Assembly: GCA_019634695.1 (NCBI GenBank)
Contig: JAHCAW010000011.1
Location: forward strand, 1-64,000
Length of the DNA: 64,000 nt
Source: Candidatus Sumerlaeia bacterium
GTDB taxonomy: Bacteria > Sumerlaeota > Sumerlaeia > SLMS01 > JAHLLQ01
Direction: 5' to 3'
Each line of letters starts with the position of its first letter. The stretch's first letter is position 1. Below, in pieces: positions 1-7,742 of the stretch. Under the pieces are notes generated by a model. That model did not search any database and was not told the origin of the DNA. It was given only the letters and a program-made list of their open reading frames with translations. Made by a program: the position numbers and the translations under genes.

Positions 1-920
1 CCGCAAACCGAGTGCTGGCACTTGGGACAATACAGCATCCCCCAGTACAAGAATTTGTCAGCCTGCCTCGTGTTGACTGCGGTCTGAGTCCGCAGTCCGA
101 GCTTATTGACCACACACTGGTAATCCTCGCGGGTGATCAGGGTCTGATGCCTACCAGAGTACCACTCGCCATCCCAGACGAAATCACCGGAGTAGATCGG
201 GTTCTCCAACAGCTTCCTCACCCAAGAGGCCGTGATCCGACTGCCAGTCGAAAACTGCATGCCGAGCTTGATCGCCTCCCTGGTCAAAGAAGACAAGGTA
301 TGATCGCCGTCGCGGGCTTCCTTGTGGAGCAATTTGTAGAGACGCGACTGCTTCTCGTCAGGAACAATCAACTTCACCTTGTTGCGAGTCACATTGCGAT
401 AGCCGAAGGGAGCCCTGGAGGGCCAGAGCCCTTGCTCTGCCTTCCGACGCATGTTGCGCTTGGTATCAGCTCCCGTCACCCGCGACTGGTAGGTCGCAAT
501 GGCGGTCTGAATATCATACAGAAGAAGCTCGCCGGGACTAGACTGGCAGGAAATCACCATACCCTCGTATACGAAGTGGACCTCCAGGCCCAGTTTTTCA
601 ACGGCGAGGGCATCTTCTTGATTCCGAGTAAACCTGTCAACTTTGCCCACAAGGACGACCTTGCGCTTCGCACGTGACTTCCTGAATTCGGCGAGCATCC
701 CATCAAATCCCCGCCGACCAGAACGAGAGGCTGAGTACGATTCGCGGAAACGGTCTTCGATCACGAAGCCCTTCTCCTTCGCATACCTCGTCAGGGTTTC
801 TTCCTGCGTATCCAGAGAGTACCCTTCCTCCTCCTGCCGCCTTGAAGAGACCCGGCAGTACGAGAAGACCAACGTGTTTTCTCCTGGATTCTTTACGTCG
901 GCGGGCTTACGCTTCTTCAT
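1..920 (-). CDS. Large serine recombinase, left copy (3' end outside window)
   Basis: Site-specific recombinase expected to integrate or excise the element through a covalent serine-DNA link. The reading frame is open to the window edge, so about 306 N-terminal residues are visible. It starts MKKRKPADV at 920. The resolvase motif YCRVSS places the nucleophile at about Ser25, followed by EEEGYSLDTQ and the arginine-bearing VGKVDRFTRN. The recombinase domain follows (GLWPSRAPFGYRNV, then NPIYSGDFVW), and the zinc ribbon is just beginning (YCPKC near the edge). It is clearly homologous to the outward-facing recombinase at the other end (29,295-30,869) but not identical. The start overlaps the stop of the 58-aa gene by 14 bases, so the two are probably translated together. 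The C-terminal coiled coil and stop cannot be seen. Confidence 0.9.
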   Translation of the reverse strand, partial: MKKRKPADVKNPGENTLVFSYCRVSSRRQEEEGYSLDTQEETLTRYAKEKGFVIEDRFRESYSASRSGRRGFDGMLAEFRKSRAKRKVVLVGKVDRFTRNQEDALAVEKLGLEVHFVYEGMVISCQSSPGELLLYDIQTAIATYQSRVTGADTKRNMRRKAEQGLWPSRAPFGYRNVTRNKVKLIVPDEKQSRLYKLLHKEARDGDHTLSSLTREAIKLGMQFSTGSRITASWVRKLLENPIYSGDFVWDGEWYSGRHQTLITREDYQCVVNKLGLRTQTAVNTRQADKFLYWGMLYCPKCQHSVC

Positions 921-1083
921 AGTCGCCCCCCTTCTTCTGCTCTTCCTTGATCGTGATCAGGTCGATCAGTTCCAGGTAGGCGCGGGCGATCTCCTTTGCC
1001 TGCTCTTCGTCGACTTCGATTCCGAGTGTTGCCCAGTACTCCCGCGTCTTCGTGATGGCATTCGGTGCGAGGCTTGTCGTCAT
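907..1083 (-). CDS. Small acidic protein (58 aa) upstream of recombinase
   Basis: Unrecognised 58-residue protein. The start at 1083 is preferred over an in-frame ATG at 1119 because a good ribosome site (AAAGGAGT) lies 11 bases before it. The sequence is helical and charged (VDEEQAKEIARAYLELIDLI), and the end is acidic. The stop overlaps the recombinase start. Small genes in this position could be recombination directionality factors or regulators of the recombinase; that role is inferred from position only. Confidence 0.6.
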   Translation of the reverse strand: MTTSLAPNAITKTREYWATLGIEVDEEQAKEIARAYLELIDLITIKEEQKKGGDYEEA

Positions 1084-1124
1084 CTTGCTGGTGACTCCTT
1101 TCGGTGAGTTCACCACCATAGTAG

Positions 1125-1130
1125 ACTATA
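1125..1130 (-). promoter_or_regulatory. Candidate -10 box (TATAGT) for the 58-aa gene and recombinase
   Basis: On the minus strand a TATAGT hexamer lies about 40 bases before the 58-aa start. The same hexamer precedes the 109-aa gene and parB at similar distances, which makes chance less likely. No convincing -35 box is visible. Confidence 0.4.
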
Positions 1131-1304
1131 ACCAAGTTTCCGAGACCGACCTGTACCCGTCGGAAGAAGAGATTGTCTTCATGGCCCTTCAATCCCTCGC
1201 GCACGAGCGGAAGGGCTGACCCTCGGACAAACTCGCCAAAAGCGGCCATGAAGACGTTCCCGTGTAGAAGACGAAGTGAGCCTGGTTATGATGGAGACAG
1301 CCGC

Positions 1305-1408
1305 GACCTCGAACCCATCATCTGAGGCCTGTCCTCTTCATGCTCAATCCCAGCATCGCCGAAGTTGCGGAGTGAATTACCATGGAGAGGCATATGTGCG
1401 GCAGATAT
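1305..1408. repeat. Degenerate direct repeat, copy A
   Basis: About 104 bases that match 2414-2523 in the same orientation. Both ends are strongly conserved (GACCTCGAA.CATCATCT at the left, AGGCATATGTGC.GCAGATAT at the right); the middle has diverged and contains small gaps. On the plus strand copy A ends in a start codon and the residues MCGRYSS followed by a stop. MCGRY is the invariant N-terminus of SRAP/YedK proteins, so this may be the 5' remnant of such a gene. Apart from this repeat and the promoter box, nothing gene-like is seen between 1084 and 1476. Confidence 0.55.
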
Positions 1409-1476
1409 TCGAGCTGAAGGCAAGATGAGAAGGGTGGGGACAGACGCCCCCACCCTCAGTTAGTACAACCAGTCAC

Positions 1477-1806
1477 TCAGGCCTTCCGCGACTTACGGCG
1501 CACAGCACGCACAGTAATCGTCGGGATGGCCCACTCTCCGCGCTCCAGACGCTCCAGGTTGCCGTTGGTACGAGACCGGACGATCTTTGCATTTGCGCGA
1601 TCGCAGGCGGCATCCGCCTCCTCACGGGAGCGGTACTCGGTCACGTCTGACGCCTCGATGGGACCACCCCGGCGAACCGCCCCATAGAACGGATCGTACC
1701 AAGTGTCCTGCGGGGCAAACCTGTCGTCCCAGCCGTAGTGATAGTTGATCCACAGGCGGTAGCGCGTCTCAGTGGCGGACTTGGTGGTCTTGGATTGTAC
1801 TTTCAT
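1477..1806 (-). CDS. Hypothetical protein (109 aa)
   Basis: Unrecognised. The start MKVQSKTTK at 1806 is chosen because AAAGGAGCC lies six bases upstream. The middle is aromatic and charged (RYRLWINYHYGWDDRF) and the C-terminal tail is basic (RAVRRKSRKA), which would suit nucleic-acid binding. No known domain was identified. It is a single minus-strand gene with its own TATAGT box, in the accessory zone of the element. Confidence 0.55.
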   Translation of the reverse strand: MKVQSKTTKSATETRYRLWINYHYGWDDRFAPQDTWYDPFYGAVRRGGPIEASDVTEYRSREEADAACDRANAKIVRSRTNGNLERLERGEWAIPTITVRAVRRKSRKA

Positions 1807-1839
1807 GATCTTGGCTCCTTTGCCGGTTGAGTTGGTAGT

Positions 1840-1845
1840 ACTATA
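1840..1845 (-). promoter_or_regulatory. Candidate -10 box (TATAGT) for the 109-aa gene
   Basis: TATAGT on the minus strand about 35 bases before the ATG at 1806, with the same hexamer and spacing style as at 1125 and 7225. No clear -35 box. Confidence 0.4.
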
Positions 1846-1913
1846 GCATGAGGTTCGGTCGTCGTGACCGAATGTGTTTCCATGTCTTCTCTGCATTGCT
1901 TATGGTGAGGTCA

Positions 1914-2375
1914 CTACTTCAGTGCCTTGGGGAGAACGCCGCGATCAAACTCTTCCAGCACCGTCCAATGATCGCCGAAAATGGTGGTGCCGGGGTACAC
2001 TGACTCACGCCGACCGTCAATCCACCATCCAGCCGCGACCTTTTCGGTCAGCACCTGCGTCCGGTACTCCAGCAGCTTTTCAAGCAGATCCGCCTTTTCC
2101 CGATGAGAGAGCCTGTCCGCGATCCATACGGATTCGCTGATCCATTCCGACCGCAGCGCTCTCGCCCAGGCGATTTGCTTGTCGCTGCCGGTAAGAGCGG
2201 GGAGTGACATTTCTGCCTCCTGCGATGAGGCAATCTCCAGCCGACGGGCACGCTCGCAAGTGCTGCATGGGAAACTTTCCATCCAGGCGATCTTGCGTTC
2301 CCGTTCAGCGTGGGGGCCAAAAAGCTTGTGGGTCTGGTTGCAACCGCAGGAATGAGTGATTTCGTACTGTGCCAT
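1914..2375 (-). CDS. Zinc-ribbon-like hypothetical protein (153 aa)
   Basis: Starts MAQYEITHSCGCNQTH with a good ribosome site (AGAGGAGCC) five bases upstream. Paired cysteines (CGC near residue 10, CSTC near residue 37) suggest a small N-terminal zinc-binding module. The central LTGSDKQIAWARALR matches a motif I know from many phage and plasmid hypothetical proteins of unknown function. The C-terminal part is WxDGR-rich. Its job is unknown; position and motif both fit a mobile-element accessory protein. Confidence 0.65.
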   Translation of the reverse strand: MAQYEITHSCGCNQTHKLFGPHAERERKIAWMESFPCSTCERARRLEIASSQEAEMSLPALTGSDKQIAWARALRSEWISESVWIADRLSHREKADLLEKLLEYRTQVLTEKVAAGWWIDGRRESVYPGTTIFGDHWTVLEEFDRGVLPKALK

Positions 2376-2413
2376 CTTCTGGCTCCTCTGAGTGATGTGG
2401 AGGTCGTTTACCT

Positions 2414-2523
2414 GACCTCGAAGACATCATCTCACGGCCTTCTTCTTCTTGCTCGATGCCTATCTCCATAGAGCCAATTGCACGGAGGACATTTTTATGA
2501 AGAGGCATATGTGCAGCAGATAT
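2414..2523. repeat. Degenerate direct repeat, copy B
   Basis: Partner of the repeat at 1305-1408. On the plus strand it contains GGAGGACATTTTT followed by an ATG and reads MKRHMCSRYAF, parallel to MERHMCGRYSS in copy A. The glycine of MCGRY is lost here. The reading frame continues to 2766 but has no recognisable protein sequence, so I treat it as remnant DNA and not a gene. Confidence 0.5.
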
Positions 2524-2948
2524 GCCTTCGCATGCTTCTTCTTCCAAAGGTCACTCTTTCGGTGCCTATTGCTGTTACTCCCGCTTGGCAACATAGGCAC
2601 GGACGAGGTCAGCGAGCCCTGGGCTGATGCACATGCGCTTCGACTACCCGACGCGCTAACATGGCAAGTCCACGTGGAAAAGGGGCGAGCCTCTACATCG
2701 CCGCTCTCAGTGGCGACCGGCCAGGTCCAGGTACGTGGGAGAACGCTGGCGGTTCTGGCGAGGTAGGTCCATCGCCTACGGCGAGCGACAGGGTTGATCG
2801 CTATGTGTTCCATGGCGGGCGAGTGAACGAAACTGCTCTCGACGTGAACGTGGACACCTCGATCTGGACGTCTCTTGGAGGAAGATGCGAGTTGGTCGGG
2901 ACGAACCCATTCCCTTTGTCATCCTCTCGAACTTCAGGTGGTCACCAT
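2524..2948. other. Intergenic stretch without a recognisable gene
   Basis: About 425 bases between repeat copy B and the end of the DNA polymerase gene. Open frames exist on both strands, but all are short, arginine- or serine-rich and without motifs or good ribosome sites. No hairpin terminator or tRNA was seen. Confidence 0.5.
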
Positions 2949-5564
2949 TCACCCAGAGCGCATTACGCGTCGCTGAACGCGCATCCTCAAGCACGGCTTC
3001 ATGATGCTCGCGAGGATGTCGTGGACACGGTTGCAAGCTTCCGGATGACGGCCCCCGTCCAGAGGTTCGATTTCCTTCCATCTGGCGATGCTCTGCACCT
3101 TCTTCTTCGTGAAGGAGGTGATCTCACGAATGCAGGCGTCATCCGCGCCCTCCTTCGACATCGCCCAGGCGACCTTCTCGCGGCACATAGTATCGAGGTC
3201 AGAAACTTGACCATCGGCGATCTCGAAGAGCCTACGGAATACGTCGAACTCCAAAACCTCTTCCACGCCATGGAGTACATCTCGGCAGGTTCTGCTTTCC
3301 TTACGCCGGGCAACACGCTCCTTCCATGCCTTGTAGGCGGCGTGAGCAGCAGCGGCTTCGTAGCTGTCTCGCCAGGGAACGGTGTCGAAGTAGACTCGCT
3401 CGACTTCGCCTTCGTTCATGGCCGGAACGGAAACCATCTTCAAGGAGTCCACGTCGATCCGACGTTTGAGATCGTAGTCACCAGAGATCGTCACCGTCTT
3501 GCAAACACTCTTCAGGTCGTCGATGACTCCTCCGCGAGCGCCTGGGAGCATGCTCAGGAGACCGCTGAGGGAACGCCTGGTGAAAGCCCAGTCACGTGCC
3601 AAATACCGGCGATGAAGATCGAGACATGCCTCACGGTGCCCCAACTTGTGGCCATCACGGTCTCGCGTTTGAATACCTCCCCGCTGGATGGGAACCCCCT
3701 TCGCCTGCTTGTTATCAGCGGTCACGGAAAGACGTTCGGAGTCGGTTCCCCAGGACATACGTGTCCTGATCGAGACCATGCCCTGGGTCTCGTGCTTCAC
3801 CTCAATCAACCCCATGGCTTTGCCGAACAAACGTGTCTTCTCTTCCTCGACTGCGCTGTACAGCGGCAGGTCAGCGAGCCACTCCTGGAGAAACTCTCCC
3901 TCGATCTGGATGCCGTCCGTGGTGGCGTTCACAACCCGGAGGCCTTCGATCCGGGCCTTGTTCACGATCTCGGCAACGAGGCAGCGAGTTACAGCGGTGA
4001 TGTAGGCGGCGACAAAAGGTGACTGACAGGTCGAGTATGCTCGTTGCGAGACCACCCTTGTCTTCTGTTTCAGGGAACGGAACAGGTCAACCACCTTTCG
4101 GGGACGGATGTCCTGGGCGATTTTGCCATAAATGGAGTTCGCAATCAGCTTCATGAGTCCGGCCTTCGACGGATCAGTCATTTTTACGCGATCGCGCTCG
4201 ATGATCAAGGTACTCACAGCGTCAGAGACGCGGCGGCTGGAGGTTGAACCGAAAACGATCCCATTGACGATCTCCAAGTGCTCCAGATGCCCACTCTGAT
4301 GTGCGGCCCAGACTTCTGTGACAGTCACGAGCGCCTCTCCCGAAAGCGGAAAGATCAGGCCGCGCTCGCTCTCGACGGCGAAGAAGGGCGCGGGGCAGTC
4401 GTGCTTGAAACGAAACCTGACATGAGCGACGCCCAAGGCAAAAGGCCCCGGCAAGTTATCCGCTGAAGCGAATGACCGGATGTCGTCCCAGTCGGGATCC
4501 GGAAGGCATGCAAGGGCAATCGGGTAGGCCGACTTCAAATCCAGTTCCTGGCACGTCCCATCAACGTATCCATGAACGTAGGCCTCGTTTCTACCCCCGT
4601 GGTACGAAACTTTGGCGGCTTCCCTGTATCCCCAACGAACACCGGGCCCCTTCTCATCAGCGGAACGCCCGGTCAGGACATACAGACCGCCGTGTTCGCT
4701 ATCATCCTCCAGGGCGTGCCCCAGGTAAAGACCGGCCATGTGACTTGCCGTGATGGGGATCTCACCCGGAGTGATCAGGCCAAGGTCGACAGCTTCATCA
4801 ATGAGCCAGCAGAACCAGGCCGAGGCAATGACCGAATCCTGCATGGCATAACGGATGAAGAGGCCGCGGTCGTCTTCCAGAAGAAGACGCATGTTCTCTA
4901 TCGCACCGTTTGGAAGCTCAACCTTTGGGAGATCCAGCGCTTGGCCAAGATCATGAAGTGCCTGTCCCCCGGACAAGAGGTTGGTGTCGTGGAGAGAAAA
5001 CAGAACACGCTTCGCGTTTCTGTTGTGGTCCGGGTATTCGTACAAATCCGGCTGCTTGCTGGTCACCGACTTCTGAACGGCGATCAGGTTCTTCAGCCGC
5101 TTTGTGACGGTGGGCTTCCACTGTGTGGATGAGAGTTCGGCGACGCTGTAGTGCGAGATAAAACGGAGCGTGGTGATGCCCTTCTTTCGGTCCAGCACGA
5201 AACGGTGAGCGAGGCGAATAACCTCATCCAGGCTCAATTTCTCTGCGTGGGTGGGACGCAGAACAAGGAGTCCCACCCCAAGCTCCAGGAACCAGAACTG
5301 GTGCGAGACGATGTCGTTGCTGTCGAGCGCGGCCTCATCTTCACCGTCTCCCTCACAGACATCATCAGCGACGAGCGGGCGTCCTTGGACGTACTCTGTA
5401 TCCCAGCCAACGGTGATGGTCTTGCAGGTGATCGACTTCTTCAACAAAGGTGGAGGTTCATCCACCATCTTGATCTCGTAGGTCTCCAGATTCTCGAAAC
5501 CCGCGATCTGGATCGTCTTGTCTTCGTAGCGGAGCGGGTTGCTCGCCTTCTTCATCTCTGTCAT
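2949..5564 (-). CDS. Family B DNA polymerase (organellar/viral DNA_pol_B_2 type)
   Basis: Probable replicative polymerase of the element, 871 aa. The exonuclease domain shows GWDTEY (Asp55, Glu57; Exo I), a weak Exo II (ISHYSVAE, about 136-143) and YAMQD (Tyr239, Asp243; Exo III). The polymerase domain shows motif A LDLKSAYP (Asp342), motif B KLIANSIYG (about 472-480), then SPFVAAYITAVTR, which is typical of DNA_pol_B_2. Motif C is the unusual TTDG (Asp550) in place of the usual DTDS, so the first acidic residue is Thr. Residues 640-871 have no recognised domain. The spacing of motifs A and B resembles protein-primed and primer-independent polymerases. No terminal protein gene is visible. It lies in the same minus-strand block as parB, consistent with an element that can replicate when excised. 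Confidence 0.85.
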   Translation of the reverse strand: MTEMKKASNPLRYEDKTIQIAGFENLETYEIKMVDEPPPLLKKSITCKTITVGWDTEYVQGRPLVADDVCEGDGEDEAALDSNDIVSHQFWFLELGVGLLVLRPTHAEKLSLDEVIRLAHRFVLDRKKGITTLRFISHYSVAELSSTQWKPTVTKRLKNLIAVQKSVTSKQPDLYEYPDHNRNAKRVLFSLHDTNLLSGGQALHDLGQALDLPKVELPNGAIENMRLLLEDDRGLFIRYAMQDSVIASAWFCWLIDEAVDLGLITPGEIPITASHMAGLYLGHALEDDSEHGGLYVLTGRSADEKGPGVRWGYREAAKVSYHGGRNEAYVHGYVDGTCQELDLKSAYPIALACLPDPDWDDIRSFASADNLPGPFALGVAHVRFRFKHDCPAPFFAVESERGLIFPLSGEALVTVTEVWAAHQSGHLEHLEIVNGIVFGSTSSRRVSDAVSTLIIERDRVKMTDPSKAGLMKLIANSIYGKIAQDIRPRKVVDLFRSLKQKTRVVSQRAYSTCQSPFVAAYITAVTRCLVAEIVNKARIEGLRVVNATTDGIQIEGEFLQEWLADLPLYSAVEEEKTRLFGKAMGLIEVKHETQGMVSIRTRMSWGTDSERLSVTADNKQAKGVPIQRGGIQTRDRDGHKLGHREACLDLHRRYLARDWAFTRRSLSGLLSMLPGARGGVIDDLKSVCKTVTISGDYDLKRRIDVDSLKMVSVPAMNEGEVERVYFDTVPWRDSYEAAAAHAAYKAWKERVARRKESRTCRDVLHGVEEVLEFDVFRRLFEIADGQVSDLDTMCREKVAWAMSKEGADDACIREITSFTKKKVQSIARWKEIEPLDGGRHPEACNRVHDILASIMKPCLRMRVQRRVMRSG

Positions 5565-5688
5565 GGTGGCAGTCCCTTGGTTTCAGGTCTGCCACTACGG
5601 TAGGGTAATCGTACGAAATCGGTTCGATCTCGGAATCGACGTGTAGGGGTTGATCTAGCGTAGCTGCATCCGCGTTCTCTCGTGTCAT
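5458..5688 (-). CDS. Possible small ORF overlapping the polymerase start
   Basis: An ATG at 5688 has a good ribosome site (AGGAGACTCC) and opens 76 codons. The first 35 residues (MTRENADAATLDQPLHV...) look protein-like and acidic. The remainder lies out of frame over the polymerase start and looks like a shadow. It could be a leader peptide, an overlapping small gene, or the true start of the polymerase with a frameshift near 5,570. Low confidence. Confidence 0.3.
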   Translation of the reverse strand: MTRENADAATLDQPLHVDSEIEPISYDYPTVVADLKPRDCHHDRDEEGEQPAPLRRQDDPDRGFRESGDLRDQDGG

Positions 5689-5903
5689 GGAGTCTCCTAT
5701 AGGGCACGGAATACAAAGCACTGTCACGACAGGGCTTAGAAAACGAAGCGCGGGGCTGAATTCGTAGTTGAGAGGTGACGTCGGCTTCGCCCGATCAACC
5801 TCCTGTCCCGCAGGTAGAAGTCTGAACTCTGCTCACCTTTGGAAGATTTCGATGTTCAACGTGCCGCCGGTCAGATTCTTCCGGGTACAGCCGTTTCTCC
5901 GAA

Positions 5904-7175
5904 TCACGCATCGGGGAACATCTGCTGGAGAATTGATTTGAACGCCGCTTCGATCTCCTCCTTCGTGGGAGCATTCTTCTTCGACGTGAGCACCACGCCA
6001 ATTCCACCATGGTTCAGCTTCTGGCGGAATCCGGATGTCTTCTTCTTCGTCGAGGGTGTGGAGCGCTGGGAGCGCATCGCAGCGACAGTAGCTCCACTCA
6101 AGGCGATTTCCATCAGACGCTGACGATCTTCCTCAGAATCCGCTCCTGCGATGATAACGAGCTGCTCCATGCCGAGATGGCGAACGCGGTCGTGATGCTC
6201 AACGGGGATGTCCAGCAGCTTGCGGTACTTGCTGACTTGGGTGACGTCGATGTTCACTGCTTTTGCCAGGTCTTTCTGCGAGAAGTTGGGATCAGCGGTT
6301 CTTTTCTCATGCAGTGCCATGTCGAATGCCTTCGCAAGCTCCAGGTGATCATTCTTCTTCGACTGACAATTCTCTGCTAGTCGGCGCAATGTCACCATGT
6401 CCGCAGAGGGAGAATCGATGATCACGTCGACGACCTTGTACCCGGCCCTCTTCTGGGCAAGGAAGCGACGCTCACCCAGCAGTACATCGAATCGCCCGCT
6501 GCGCTTGGGAATGACCGTGATCGGATGCATGTTGCCATGATGCTTGATGTTCTCGGCGAACGCATTGATGTCGCCTTGATCATCCCGGAAGTTTTCCTCG
6601 TCCACGTCGATGAGATTGATCGGCACAGTGCGAAGAAGCCTCCTGGGAGCGGCCTCGGTCGATGCCTGATCTACAGCGTCGAAGAGAGCTTGGAGATTGC
6701 AGGCGTCCTTGAGAATGGGAATCGCCGAGTCGTCCGGGGTACATTTCAAGGCGACGGTGGTTTCATCCCACCGAGCCAGCCTGTTCCCGATTCCAACGAG
6801 GTGTTCACCCTTTGGATCCAGCTTGCACCAGCCGACCGAGAGCATCAGCAGGCCCTGGAGAATTGGGAGATCCTCTCGCTCATCAGGGTTCAACCCAAGA
6901 GCTGCGGCCAGGACCTCGATGACAGGCCTCCCGCGCCTGTGAGCCCGGTTGATGAGGAACGCCTCCTTCGAGCGCCCGGCGATCGCCAGATGGAGCCTGG
7001 GCCGTTCGCCCACGCCGAAGAGCCTAATATCTGCATGTGACTCAAAGCAGAAGTCAGCGCCCATACGGGTTTCAAGGACGCTCAGAAGCGCCTGGCTGAC
7101 ACACTGCATCACTTTGCTGCCATGCTTTGCGATAATCTCATTGGACTTCTTGTTGGTGAATATGGACCTGCTCAT
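5904..7175 (-). CDS. ParB-family partition / DNA-binding protein
   Basis: 423 aa from MSRSIFTNKK at 7175, which has AAGGAGAACGAG just upstream; an earlier in-frame start at 7226 lacks this. Residues 1-170 are an unassigned N-terminal extension. The ParB box LLGERRFLAQKRAG lies near residue 230 and matches the GERRxRA core of the CTP-binding ParB fold. A helix-turn-helix follows (SQKDLAKAVNIDVTQVSKYRK). It is likely a centromere-binding protein for the excised or replicating form, or an element regulator. No ParA ATPase is seen in the window. Two identical palindromes lie upstream, one between its -10 box and start, which fits autoregulation or parS binding. Confidence 0.85.
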   Translation of the reverse strand: MSRSIFTNKKSNEIIAKHGSKVMQCVSQALLSVLETRMGADFCFESHADIRLFGVGERPRLHLAIAGRSKEAFLINRAHRRGRPVIEVLAAALGLNPDEREDLPILQGLLMLSVGWCKLDPKGEHLVGIGNRLARWDETTVALKCTPDDSAIPILKDACNLQALFDAVDQASTEAAPRRLLRTVPINLIDVDEENFRDDQGDINAFAENIKHHGNMHPITVIPKRSGRFDVLLGERRFLAQKRAGYKVVDVIIDSPSADMVTLRRLAENCQSKKNDHLELAKAFDMALHEKRTADPNFSQKDLAKAVNIDVTQVSKYRKLLDIPVEHHDRVRHLGMEQLVIIAGADSEEDRQRLMEIALSGATVAAMRSQRSTPSTKKKTSGFRQKLNHGGIGVVLTSKKNAPTKEEIEAAFKSILQQMFPDA

Positions 7176-7191
7176 CTCGTTCTCCTTGGGG

Positions 7192-7207
7192 GTTGCGACG
7201 TCGCAAC
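7192..7207. promoter_or_regulatory. 16-bp palindrome, site 1 (candidate parS/operator)
   Basis: Perfect palindrome GTTGCGACGTCGCAAC, located between the candidate -10 box at 7225-7230 and the parB start at 7175. Same length class as chromosomal parS, with which it shares the GTT...AAC arms. Repeated exactly at 7351-7366. Confidence 0.7.
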
Positions 7208-7224
7208 TCCAGTTGATTGGATGC

Positions 7225-7230
7225 ACTATA
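7225..7230 (-). promoter_or_regulatory. Candidate -10 box (TATAGT) for parB
   Basis: TATAGT on the minus strand about 50 bases before the parB start. The palindrome at 7192-7207 is immediately downstream, so a protein bound there would block elongation or initiation. No strong -35 box. Confidence 0.45.
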
Positions 7231-7692
7231 TCATAGCCTGAATCCTCCTGACCGACATTTCTTCAGCCTCAATGAAGAGATGCCCAATTCAGGGACTATT
7301 GGTCTGAAAAAACAAGGCGAGTTCGCAGCCGGGGAGTCGTTGGCTGACCGGTTGCGACGTCGCAACTCGGCTGCCGTACATCTCTCCTCTCGTCGTCTTG
7401 CCGACCACGATCGGAAGGCCTCGTGCTAACATAAGATGGCTGACCGGGCTTACCATCTCTGCGCTAGTACGGGCCCTCGAAGCGGAAACCCAATCTCAAA
7501 TTCTAAAGCCATCGCTTTGGGCCTCCTGCCTCAGGGGCTGAACGGCCAGGCCCATCGCCGATCACACCCACCAAGCCCGTGCCTCGGACAACTCCACCGC
7601 TTACTGGCTGTCCTGAGCTCTTAGTACGGCAGCCGAAAATCGGCTCCTTCCGCCACGTTGCACTTGCCTCCGGCCTACATAGCCCAACAGTC
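7231..7692. other. Divergent intergenic region between parB and the defence operon
   Basis: About 460 bases without a supported gene. It separates the minus-strand backbone from the plus-strand defence operon and contains the second palindrome. Short open frames here have no ribosome sites or recognisable sequence. It could hold the operon promoter or a replication/partition locus, but no clear -35/-10 pair or iteron array was found. Confidence 0.5.
7351..7366. promoter_or_regulatory. 16-bp palindrome, site 2 (candidate parS/operator)
   Basis: Exact second copy of GTTGCGACGTCGCAAC, 159 bases from the first (start to start). I found no third copy elsewhere in the window. Two identical 16-bp palindromes beside a parB gene are unlikely by chance. 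Confidence 0.7.
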
Positions 7693-7732
7693 TCCAACTC
7701 GACCCAATAAGACCCGATGTAGTCGGGTTGGA
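7693..7732 (+). promoter_or_regulatory. Inverted repeat over the HTH ribosome site
   Basis: TCCAACTCGA at 7693-7702 and TCGGGTTGGA at 7723-7732 pair in 9 of 10 positions. A second, tighter hairpin (ACCCGA/TCGGGT, 7712-7717 with 7723-7728) uses the same right arm. The right arm overlaps the GGAG ribosome site of the HTH gene. It may be an operator for that protein or an RNA structure limiting its translation. Confidence 0.45.
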
Positions 7733-7742
7733 GACACACCTG

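Noticed and set aside
12-677. Plus-strand open frame of 221 codons
   Set aside because: It lies opposite the large serine recombinase, whose motifs and codon pattern are clear on the minus strand.
2661-4022. Plus-strand open frame of 453 codons
   Set aside because: Antisense shadow of the family B polymerase; no motif or ribosome site.
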